The translations under genes and the position numbers were made by a program. Shown here piece by piece: positions 56,639 through 64,000 of a stretch of 64,000 nt of DNA. The notes beneath the pieces are model-generated. The model was not told the DNA's origin. It was given only the letters and a program-made list of their open reading frames with translations, and ran no database searches. The DNA comes from an uncultured Pseudomonas sp. GTDB lineage: Bacteria; Pseudomonadota; Gammaproteobacteria; Pseudomonadales; Pseudomonadaceae. The stretch is from positions 1 to 64,000 of the forward strand of contig NZ_CAJYVE010000050.1 in the NCBI RefSeq assembly GCF_913777995.1, in the 5' to 3' direction. Numbering within the stretch: position 1 is the stretch's first letter; each line of letters starts with the position of its first letter.

Positions 56639-57958
56639 CTACAGGCCTATGCTCTGGCGCAACCCGGCCAGCGGACGACGCAGCAGGTAGAGGGCCAGCG
56701 GCGCGCGGTCGCCGTAGACCTTGGCAGTACCGCGCAAGCCAATGCGCGGTGGCGTGTCGAGGAATGCGGCGTCCAGCCGATAGGCCAGCTGACCGCCTGG
56801 GGTCGGCTGCGCCTCATAGGCGGCACGTTGCAGGCGCGCCTCATGCCGGTGCAAGGGATCGCTGTCGAGAAACAGAGCCACTTCGGCATCCGGGGCCAGT
56901 TCGATGGCGTCGCCCACCGCCAACTCGATACGCAGTTCGGCCTGGGTCGGGTTGGCGATTTCCATGAGGCGTTCGCCGGTCTGCACGGGTTTGCCGGTCC
57001 AGCGCTGGGCGTCGGCGAACACGGCGATGCCATCGCGCTCGGCACGCACTTCGCTGCGCTTGAGCAGCTCGCTGGCATAGTCGCGTTCGGCGCGCTTCTG
57101 CTCCACACGAGCAGCCAGCAGGTCGACCCGCGAGCTGGACTCGGCGTCGGCAAAGGCGCGCTGGGCACTGCCGCGTAACTCGGCCTCGGCCACGCCCAAG
57201 GCACGTTCGGCCACGTCGGCCGATGCCTTGAGCGTCGTATTGTCGAAACGCACCAGCAGGTCGCCGGTCTTTACCGGCTGGTTGGGCTTGACCAGGAATT
57301 CGGCAATTACACCATCCAGTGGCGCAGTCACCACGCGGCCGTTGAGCGGCACCACTTCTGCCGGAGCCAGTACCGACTGACGCACCGGTATCCATAGGGC
57401 CAGGAACAGCACAGCCACCACGGCGAACCGGCGCTTGCGGTTGAAGCGCATACGCCAGGGTTTGCGCGGCTGCAGCGCCAGCCAGGCGTGCGCGTAGGTA
57501 TCGCCCAACTGAGTCAGCAGGAGCTTTTCCGAAGCGCTCCAGGCACGGTCGCGGGCGATCCACAGACCACCGAATACGACACCGCCACGGTCACGCAGCG
57601 GCAGCCAGAAGACGTGCGGTGCACAAAGCTCGTTCCAGTCGCTGCGCACCTGCTGATCGAAGGCGTCGATGCTCACCGAGTCAGGCTGGTTCAGCCGTTC
57701 CAGCTTTTCCTGCTGGACGACCGCCTGCTCGACGAAGGCCACGAACGGCGCATTGGGCTCGACCATACTGATGCCGGTTACCGCTTTGACCTTGCCGGCG
57801 ATGACCAGGGCTGCATGGCGAAAACCGAAAAGCGCCTGGCCGTCATTGACCAGGCTGTAGGCCAATTGCTCGATGCTGGCGGCCGCGCGAGTGACCCGCT
57901 CAAGCTCGAGAAACTGTGCAAATACCCGTTCTACGGCGCCGGGCACCGGGGCGTTCAT
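56639..57958 (-). CDS. GAF-domain/HlyD periplasmic adaptor fusion
   Basis: A 439-residue protein. Residues ~15-165 form a GAF-like cytoplasmic domain (ASIEQLAYSLVNDGQALFGF, then HVFWLPLRDRGGVVFGGLWI). A single helix (FAVVAVLFLALWIPV, ~183-198) follows, then a membrane-fusion adaptor with lipoyl halves (GRVVTAPLDGVIAEFLVKPN and PVQTGERLMEIANP) around a coiled coil. Putting a ligand-sensing GAF domain on an adaptor is unusual and could gate export. It overlaps the upstream adaptor gene by four bases (ATGA) and abuts the M50 gene, so the three are one operon. Confidence 0.83.
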   Translation of the reverse strand: MNAPVPGAVERVFAQFLELERVTRAAASIEQLAYSLVNDGQALFGFRHAALVIAGKVKAVTGISMVEPNAPFVAFVEQAVVQQEKLERLNQPDSVSIDAFDQQVRSDWNELCAPHVFWLPLRDRGGVVFGGLWIARDRAWSASEKLLLTQLGDTYAHAWLALQPRKPWRMRFNRKRRFAVVAVLFLALWIPVRQSVLAPAEVVPLNGRVVTAPLDGVIAEFLVKPNQPVKTGDLLVRFDNTTLKASADVAERALGVAEAELRGSAQRAFADAESSSRVDLLAARVEQKRAERDYASELLKRSEVRAERDGIAVFADAQRWTGKPVQTGERLMEIANPTQAELRIELAVGDAIELAPDAEVALFLDSDPLHRHEARLQRAAYEAQPTPGGQLAYRLDAAFLDTPPRIGLRGTAKVYGDRAPLALYLLRRPLAGLRQSIGL

Positions 57959-58731
57959 TGGCGCTCCGCGAAGCTGGCCGTGCCACTCATGCCCGCCAGC
58001 AAGCCCTCGGATTTGGGCAGGCTGGCGACCAGCAGCAGGGTCTGGCTGCCCTCATCGATGCGCGCGCCCAGGCGCTTGACCGTGGCGGTCAACGCTTTGC
58101 CGGTTTCATCGGGAACGAAGGTGAAGGTCTGGCCCGGCTTGATACGCGCCATCCAGCGCGAGGGCACCAGCACGTGGATTTCCAGGGTGCGATTGTCGAC
58201 GATCTCCAGCATCGGCGTACCGGCCGAGACGCTTTCGTAGCGCTGCACCTTACGTGCGACAACCTGACCGTCATAAGGCGCCACCACGCTGCAGCGCTTG
58301 ACCTGCACCTGGTAGACATTGGCCTGGGCCTGGGCTTCGGCCAGCCGGGCCTCGGCACGGGCGACCTCGAAGCGGCCCACCGAATTCAGCGATGCCAGTT
58401 GCCTGTTGTGCGCCAGCTCTTCATTCGCGCCACGCGTGGCAGCCTGCGCGGCCACCAGCTGTGCCTGAAAGGCCGAGCAGTCAAAACGCGCCAGCAGGTC
58501 CCCTTTGCTGAAGGACTCGCCTTCGCGTACGGGCAGCTCGGTAATGCGCCCCGACAGCTCGCTGGCCAACACCGCCTGGTCCTGAGCCCGCAGCACACCG
58601 CGTGCTTCGCTGGCGGCTGGCGACTGGGTGGCCGGCTTGTCGAGCAGCGGGTCGTTATCGGCCGACGTCTGCGCCTGCACCCAAGGGGTCAGGCAAAACA
58701 ATCCAAAAGCGATTCCTTGCATATAACGCAT
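57955..58731 (-). CDS. Periplasmic adaptor (RND/HlyD membrane-fusion family)
   Basis: A 258-residue adaptor with a Sec signal (IAFGLFCLTPWVQAQ), a split lipoyl domain (GRITELPVREGESFSKGDLL and VKRCSVVAPYDGQVVARKVQ), a short coiled coil and a beta-barrel ending MSGTASFAERQ. It is short for an RND adaptor and no inner-membrane RND pump is encoded nearby. ATG 58731 has GGAG eight bases upstream; a GTG one codon earlier is the alternative. First gene of the adaptor-GAF adaptor-M50 operon. Confidence 0.86.
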   Translation of the reverse strand: MRYMQGIAFGLFCLTPWVQAQTSADNDPLLDKPATQSPAASEARGVLRAQDQAVLASELSGRITELPVREGESFSKGDLLARFDCSAFQAQLVAAQAATRGANEELAHNRQLASLNSVGRFEVARAEARLAEAQAQANVYQVQVKRCSVVAPYDGQVVARKVQRYESVSAGTPMLEIVDNRTLEIHVLVPSRWMARIKPGQTFTFVPDETGKALTATVKRLGARIDEGSQTLLLVASLPKSEGLLAGMSGTASFAERQ

Positions 58732-58833
58732 CACGCAGACTCCATGTCGGACGCGGCCAGTCTACGACAGCCATGTCAGCCGTCAAGCGAGTTGCCAGTA
58801 TCCCGACGGGCAGCGCTGAACGACCTCCGGCAC

Positions 58834-59310
58834 TCAGATCAGTGGCGTACTGGCCTCCACCAACCAACGTTCCAGACCTTCCAGGTCGGGGATCCGCGCC
58901 TGGGTTTCGCCCACCTGCACGGCGGCCAGTTCCAGGTCGGCCAGCGGCACGTCGACATAGCTGAGCTGGCCGTCGACCTTGTGCGAACGCGGGATACCCT
59001 GGATCAGCAGCGCCAGGTAGCGCAGCTCCGGGCGCCCGCCCAGGGCGTTGAGCACGACGATGCGCGCGCGCCCGCCGACCTTGGTGCGTCCGCCACAGGC
59101 GGCCTCGAAACTGAGCAGTGGCAGTTCCAGGTCGCGCCAGTAGATGGTGCCCAGGAACCAGGCCGGGGCCTGCGGATCGGCCTGGCAGTCCTGATAGTCG
59201 ATCAGTTCCGCCACCGCCACGTTGGGCAGCAGCAGAAAGCGGTCGCTCAGCGGCAGCAGCAGGGTGGTGAGGCTGGCGCGACGGCTGGATTCATAGGCGA
59301 GGTCAGGCAT
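58834..59310 (-). CDS. chpC: CheW-like protein ChpC
   Basis: A 158-residue CheW-domain protein: LLLPLSDRFLLLPNVAVAEL, FLGTIYWRDLELPLLSFEAA and YLALLIQGIPRSHKV give the expected adaptor fold. In the Pseudomonas Chp (Pil-Chp) system ChpC is an accessory adaptor of the ChpA kinase controlling type IV pili and cAMP. ATG 59310 has GGAG upstream and the gene overlaps chpA by 8 bases. No chpB (methylesterase) lies between, unlike P. aeruginosa. Confidence 0.85.
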   Translation of the reverse strand: MPDLAYESSRRASLTTLLLPLSDRFLLLPNVAVAELIDYQDCQADPQAPAWFLGTIYWRDLELPLLSFEAACGGRTKVGGRARIVVLNALGGRPELRYLALLIQGIPRSHKVDGQLSYVDVPLADLELAAVQVGETQARIPDLEGLERWLVEASTPLI

Positions 59311-62300
59311 GGTAGGCACTCCAGCGGGCGATGCTTTCCAGCAGCACCGACTCCTGGTACGGCTTGCTGAGGTATTCGTTGACCCCGAGGGCCATGGCGC
59401 GGTCGCGGTGCTTCTGCCCCGAGCGCGAAGTGATCATGATGATCGGCAGGTGCCGCAGGCGGTCATGCTGGCGAATCTGGCTGGCCACGTCGAAGCCGTC
59501 CATGCGCGGCATCTCGATGTCCAGCAGCAGCACGTCGGGGGTGTACTCCTCCAAAAGCGCCATGGCATCGACCCCATCCTTGGCGGTGGCCACGCGCATG
59601 CCGTGGCGTTCCAGCAGGCGGCTGGTGACCTTGCGCACGGTCACCGAGTCATCCACCACCATCACCCGCAGCGCTCGTCGCCCGGCATGCCCGATGGCGG
59701 GCACCTGGGCACCCGGCTCGTGGATCGCCAGGCGCGCGTGCTGGGTGCGCAGCCAGGCCAGCAGGTCGAGAATCAGCACGACTCGGCCATCGCCGAGAAT
59801 GGTCGCGCCGCTGACCCCCTGCACCCTGGCGAACTGCGGACCGAGCTTCTTGACCACGATTTCCCGGGTGCCGGCCAGCGCATCGACCTGCACGGCGACC
59901 CACTGGTCCTGCTGGTGAACCAGCAGCACCGGCAGCGGCTGCATCTGGTCGTGCAGGCTGGGGCGGCTCATGCCCAGCAGCTCGCCGAGGTAACGCAGCT
60001 CGTAGGTACGCCCACCGTAGCGGTAGCGCGGTACGGCTTCCTGGTAGCGCTCCAGCAGTTCGCCGGGCATCACCCGCACCAGGCCCTGCACCGTGTTGAG
60101 CGGCAAGGCGAACTGCTCGTCGCCACACTGCACCATCAGCGCCCGGTTGACCGACACCGAGAACGGCAGGCGAATGCGAAAATGCGTGCCCTGCCCCGGC
60201 AACGAGTCGATGCTCATCGAGCCGCCCAGCTGCTTGACCTCGGCATGCACCACGTCCATACCCACGCCACGCCCGGAGATCTGGGTGATGACCTCGGCGG
60301 TGGAAAAGCCTGCTTCGAGGATGAACGGCAGCACTTCGTGATCGGCGAGCACCGCATCTTCCTGGATCAGCCCGCGCTTGATCGCCTTGCGGCGCACCGC
60401 CGCCATATCGACACCGGGACCGTCGTCGCTCAGCTCGATGACGATATCGCCGCCCTCGTGGCGCAGGTCGAGGCGAATGTGGCCCTGCTCGGGCTTGCCG
60501 GCGGCAATGCGCCGTTCGGTACTTTCCAGGCCGTGGTCGACGGCATTGCGCAGCATGTGCTCCAGCGGCGCGACCATGCGTTCCAGCACGCTGCGGTCCA
60601 TCTCGCCTTCGGCGTTGCCGACATCGAACTGCACCAGCTTGTTGAGTTCACCGGCCACTTGGCGCACCACGCGGCGCAGACGCGGCACCAGACGCTCGAA
60701 GGGCACCATGCGGGTGCGCATCAGGCCTTCCTGCAGTTCGGTGTTGACCCTGGCCTGCTTGCCCAGCAGGGTCTCGGCGTAACGGTTGTGGCGGTCGAGG
60801 GTTTCCTTGAGGTCGACCAGGTCGGAAGCCGACTCGCTCAAGGCCCGCGACAGTTGTTGCAGTTGCGAGTGGCGGTCCATCTCCAGTGGGTCGAAGTCTT
60901 CATAGCCGCGCCGCTCGCCATGGCTCTGCTCACGGCTGAGGATGCGCCCCTGGGTTTCGGTTTCCAGGCGCCGCAACTGGTCGCGCATGCGTTCGAGGGT
61001 GGTTTCCATCTCTACCAGGGTGCCCTGGGTGTCGAGGATCTGCTGCTCGATACGGCCCCGGAAAATCGAGGTTTCACCGGCCAGGTTGACCAGTTGTTCG
61101 AGGTCCTCGGCGGCGACCTTGACCATTTCCGGGCCGGCGCGCTCGGCCTCGGCGTCATGCGCCGGCAGCGGCGGCGCCGGTACGGCGACCGGCGGTTCCA
61201 GCGTGTCGAGCTGGCGGATGCTGTCGATCAGCCGCGTGGGATCGGGCAGCGGCCGCTCTTCACGCTCGGCATCGAGCATGTCGGCAAGCAGGTCATGGCC
61301 GCGTTGCAGCAGACTCAGCAACAGTGGCGCAGCCTGGCGCGTACCGGCGAACAGCGCCTCGTAGAGCGATTCGACTTCATGGGCCAGGTCGCTGATGGGT
61401 TTGATCTCGACCATCCGCGCACCGCCCTTGAGGGTATGCAGGTCGCGCAGCAGGTTCTCTACCTCCTGCAGGTTGTGCGGGTCGACCTGCCAGCGCGCCA
61501 GCGCCGCACCAGCGCTGTCGAGAATGTCGGCGGCTTCCTGGAGAAAGATGTCACGCAGCTCGGGGTCACGCTCCGGGCCGCTCGGCGCGGCCTTCGCCTC
61601 CGGCACGGCGTCCGCGCCAGGCACACGCACCTTGCGCAGCGCCTCGATGGCGGTGATCAGCGCCAGGGGCGCGGTCAGCGGCTGGCCGTGGCGCAGTTGT
61701 TCGAGCATCAGGGCCAGTTGATCGTGGCTCTTGATCAGCAGGTCGGCCAGCTCTGCCGAATAGCCGTAGCGACGCTCGGTGAGCCCGGCATATAGCGCTT
61801 CGAGTTCATGGCCCAGGTCACTCATGGCGGTGACCCCGGCCATGCGTGCGCCGCCCTTCAGGGTGTGCAGGTCGCGCTGCAACGACGGCAGGGGCTGCGG
61901 GTTGTCAGGGGCGGTCAGCCAGCGTTGCAGTGCCTGCCCGGCACTGTCGAGGATATCCGTTGCCTCTTCGAGGAAGATGGCCACGATTTCATCGTCGGGC
62001 GCGCTTTCATCGGCCAGCTGGCCAGTCGCCGCGCCCAGCTCGGTGACCCGGCTGCCGTCGCGGGCCACCAGCCCAGTGGCGGTCGGGTCCAGGGCCTGGT
62101 CCAGCAGGCCATGCAAGGCCGCCACGCAGTCCGGGCGCGGTTGCACGTCCTGCCCGGCCGCCAACTGGTCGAACATGTCGATCAGTGCTTCGTGGGCCTG
62201 CTCGGCCGCGTCGAAGAAGCGCTCGCTGGCTGCCAGGCTGCTTTCCTCGACCGCGCCATAGAGGTCCAGCAGGGCCTCGCACAGCTCGTCGATCTGCGGC

Positions 62301-64000
62301 AGGTCGGCCAGGTGTGCGGCGTGGCCGAGACTGGTCAGTTCGTCGAGCAGCGCCGTGAGTTCCTGGCGGTCGCCAGGATGCTCACGCCAGCGCTGCAACA
62401 GACCTTCGGCGTCCAGGACGATATCCATGCCCTGCTGCAGGAAGGTCTGGATCAGCTTGGGGTTCGCCTGCACTGGCGCGTCGCTGGCGTCCTGCAGAGC
62501 AGCGGCCAGGCGCTGGGAAAGCAGCGCTTGCGCGGCCTCGATCACCTCCGCCGCACCTTCGATAGGCGCCAGCGGCTGGCTGTCGAGCTGCTCCAGTCCC
62601 CGGTGGAACAACGGCTCGGCACTGCGCAGCAGGTTCAGTTCAGGGGTTTCGATGGCAATCAGGTGGGCCTTGCACTCGCGCACCAGTTCATCCAGCGCCT
62701 TGGCCAGTTCAGCGATCGGCAGCACGCCGGCCATGTAGGCACTGCCTTTGAGGGTGTGCAGCGCACGGTGCAGGTCGTCACCGGCCAGCGCCTGCCCACG
62801 GGTGGCGCGGTCCAGGAAGCGGTCGAGCACCTGCAGATGCCCCAACGCCTCCTGACGGAAGATTTCCAGCAGCAGTGGGTCGATGCGCTCGTCGCTCGCT
62901 GGTGGGTTGCCGCTGGCCAGCGCCTGGGCCTGGGCGGCCAGGCGGTCGGCCTCGGAATGCGGTGCCTGCCGGCCGCTGGCGAAGTCGTGGATCAGCTCGG
63001 GCAGCAGCGCCTGGACTTCGCCCAGCAGCTGGCGCACTGGCTGGGCGGGCTCGCGCTGGCCTTCGAGAATACGGTTGAGCAGGTTTTCCACCGCCCAGGC
63101 CAGTTCGCCGATGACCAGCGCGCGCACCATGCGCCCGCTGCCCTTGAGGGTATGGAAGGCGCGGCGCACCTCAGTCAATGGCTGCTGGGCGTTGGCTCCC
63201 GGCGTGGCCAGGGCGATCAGCCAGCGCGGTACATGCTCGCGCAGCGCGGCCAGTACCTCTTCGGCCTCCTCGACGAACACCTCGCGCAGCTCGGCGTCCA
63301 CCGGCGCCTCGTCGTCCGGTGGCGGCAACAGGCGCAGCGGCATGTCGCGGCCTGGCGGGTTGACCGCCGCCACCGGCCGGGCCAGGGCCTGCACGATGTC
63401 CTGGCCATCGGCATCATGGCGCGCCGGTCGGGCGTCGGCCTCTGGTGGCGGCAGGCCCGCCAGCTCCTGCGCCGGCGCGCAGCCCAGGCGCGCCAGGCTG
63501 TCGTGGGCCATGTCGAGGTAACGGTCGCCGGGCGCTTCGTGGTCTTCGCCCATGCGCGCCAGGTAGAAGTCGATGGCGCACAGCGCCTCGGCCCAGGCTT
63601 GCAAAGCCTCCGGCCCCGGATGCTCGGCGGCGTCCAGCAGGTGCTCGCGCACATAGAAAGCGCAGGTGGCCAACAGCGCGGCGGCGCGCACCAGGGGAAT
63701 CATCGCCAGCGCGCCGCGGACCTGAACCAGGTGTTCATAGAGCCCCTGCAGCGGCTCACGGGACCAGCCCTGCTCGGTGCAGGCAGTCATTTCCTCCATC
63801 ACCTGCTGCAGAACCAGGCGCGCCTCGCGGATCACCAGCTGGTGAATACGCGTGAGGTCGGTGGTGGGCAGGTGGCTTTCCTCGCGGCGGCTGTCGCCGA
63901 TCACCCCGATCATGCCCGCCAGGGTCGACTCGACGTACAGCAAGGCGCCGGCCACATCCATCAACACCGCATCGGCGGGCTCGCGCTGGCCCTGGGCGAT
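59303..64000 (-). CDS. chpA: ChpA hybrid sensor kinase of the Pil-Chp system (5' end outside window)
   Basis: About 1565 residues are visible; the frame is open to the window edge, so the N-terminus is missing. Four HPt domains with phospho-acceptor His are seen: FHTLKGSGRM (~63150), LHTLKGSAYM (~62755), LHTLKGGARM (~61860) and LHTLKGGARM (~61440). A CheA-like core follows, with MLRNAVDHGLE (N box) and LSDDGPGVDM, then a CheW domain, and a C-terminal receiver (VMVVDDSVTVRK, phospho-Asp in LLLDIEMPRMDG, final Lys in YLSKPYQE). It regulates type IV pili and twitching in relatives. Confidence 0.93.
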   Translation of the reverse strand: MAQGQREPADAVLMDVAGALLYVESTLAGMIGVIGDSRREESHLPTTDLTRIHQLVIREARLVLQQVMEEMTACTEQGWSREPLQGLYEHLVQVRGALAMIPLVRAAALLATCAFYVREHLLDAAEHPGPEALQAWAEALCAIDFYLARMGEDHEAPGDRYLDMAHDSLARLGCAPAQELAGLPPPEADARPARHDADGQDIVQALARPVAAVNPPGRDMPLRLLPPPDDEAPVDAELREVFVEEAEEVLAALREHVPRWLIALATPGANAQQPLTEVRRAFHTLKGSGRMVRALVIGELAWAVENLLNRILEGQREPAQPVRQLLGEVQALLPELIHDFASGRQAPHSEADRLAAQAQALASGNPPASDERIDPLLLEIFRQEALGHLQVLDRFLDRATRGQALAGDDLHRALHTLKGSAYMAGVLPIAELAKALDELVRECKAHLIAIETPELNLLRSAEPLFHRGLEQLDSQPLAPIEGAAEVIEAAQALLSQRLAAALQDASDAPVQANPKLIQTFLQQGMDIVLDAEGLLQRWREHPGDRQELTALLDELTSLGHAAHLADLPQIDELCEALLDLYGAVEESSLAASERFFDAAEQAHEALIDMFDQLAAGQDVQPRPDCVAALHGLLDQALDPTATGLVARDGSRVTELGAATGQLADESAPDDEIVAIFLEEATDILDSAGQALQRWLTAPDNPQPLPSLQRDLHTLKGGARMAGVTAMSDLGHELEALYAGLTERRYGYSAELADLLIKSHDQLALMLEQLRHGQPLTAPLALITAIEALRKVRVPGADAVPEAKAAPSGPERDPELRDIFLQEAADILDSAGAALARWQVDPHNLQEVENLLRDLHTLKGGARMVEIKPISDLAHEVESLYEALFAGTRQAAPLLLSLLQRGHDLLADMLDAEREERPLPDPTRLIDSIRQLDTLEPPVAVPAPPLPAHDAEAERAGPEMVKVAAEDLEQLVNLAGETSIFRGRIEQQILDTQGTLVEMETTLERMRDQLRRLETETQGRILSREQSHGERRGYEDFDPLEMDRHSQLQQLSRALSESASDLVDLKETLDRHNRYAETLLGKQARVNTELQEGLMRTRMVPFERLVPRLRRVVRQVAGELNKLVQFDVGNAEGEMDRSVLERMVAPLEHMLRNAVDHGLESTERRIAAGKPEQGHIRLDLRHEGGDIVIELSDDGPGVDMAAVRRKAIKRGLIQEDAVLADHEVLPFILEAGFSTAEVITQISGRGVGMDVVHAEVKQLGGSMSIDSLPGQGTHFRIRLPFSVSVNRALMVQCGDEQFALPLNTVQGLVRVMPGELLERYQEAVPRYRYGGRTYELRYLGELLGMSRPSLHDQMQPLPVLLVHQQDQWVAVQVDALAGTREIVVKKLGPQFARVQGVSGATILGDGRVVLILDLLAWLRTQHARLAIHEPGAQVPAIGHAGRRALRVMVVDDSVTVRKVTSRLLERHGMRVATAKDGVDAMALLEEYTPDVLLLDIEMPRMDGFDVASQIRQHDRLRHLPIIMITSRSGQKHRDRAMALGVNEYLSKPYQESVLLESIARWSAYHA

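Overview
This window reads as a chromosomal segment of a fluorescent Pseudomonas, most likely of the P. putida group. The base composition is GC-rich. The housekeeping genes (ligB, ahcY under a SAH riboswitch, metF, an RhlE-type helicase, bioA, rsmE, chpA/chpC) and the many REP-type palindromes between genes (GGGAGCGAGCTTGCTCGCGAA, CGCGGCTGAAGCCGCT) are typical of that group. The species assignment is an inference from gene content only. No rRNA, tRNA, CRISPR array, transposase or integrase was seen.

Layout. (1) 1-7000: the tail of a Hint/pretoxin-like protein, a LysE exporter, the exported-looking ligase LigB, a DUF1090 protein, two paralogous MAPEG proteins, an EamA transporter and a Na+/H+ antiporter. 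(2) 7057-13401: a DeoR-type regulator followed by the four-carbon acid sugar (threonate/tetronate) operon ltnD-otnK-otnC-gntP-otnI. (3) 13622-20281: a thioesterase, the methionine-cycle pair ahcY-metF behind a SAH riboswitch, an rhlE-like helicase, and a YceI/cytochrome b561 pair. (4) 20832-27579: ethanolamine catabolism, with an AraC-type regulator divergent from exaC-eat-eutB-eutC (uptake, deamination to acetaldehyde, oxidation to acetate). (5) 27742-28442: the mqsRA toxin-antitoxin pair with its AACCT-N3-AGGTT operator. (6) 28614-33503: a flavin amine oxidase with a lysine-rich tail, bioA, rsmE and a hemolysin III-type membrane protein. (7) 33647-41993: the complete biotin-independent malonate decarboxylase system mdcABCDEGH with transporter madLM and convergent regulator mdcR.

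(8) 42085-58731 is the most unusual region. One minus-strand operon encodes a sulfotransferase, a ~2060-residue repeat protein (N-terminal LEPRMLFDGA motif, a DUF4347 domain with a caspase-like His/Cys pair, a glycine-rich region and twelve ~102-residue Ig-like repeats), a TolC-type lipoprotein, an aspartyl/asparaginyl beta-hydroxylase and a second sulfotransferase. A divergent pair encodes a free-standing tail-collar protein and a DUF6916-like protein. A second minus-strand operon encodes a periplasmic adaptor, a GAF-adaptor fusion and an M50 metalloprotease-lipoyl/HlyD fusion with a PqqD/RRE-like N-terminus. No ABC ATPase or inner-membrane RND pump is present. I propose, as inference, one export-and-modification module in which the giant protein (and perhaps the collar protein) is recognised, processed or exported by the M50/HlyD/TolC set and modified by the hydroxylase and sulfotransferases.

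(9) 58834-64000: chpC and the 3' part of chpA, the Chp chemotaxis-like system. Composite repeats with conserved ends, two REP arms and a shared core (about CCAGGAAATTCANTGCATCTGCTGTGAAC) recur through the intergenic spaces.
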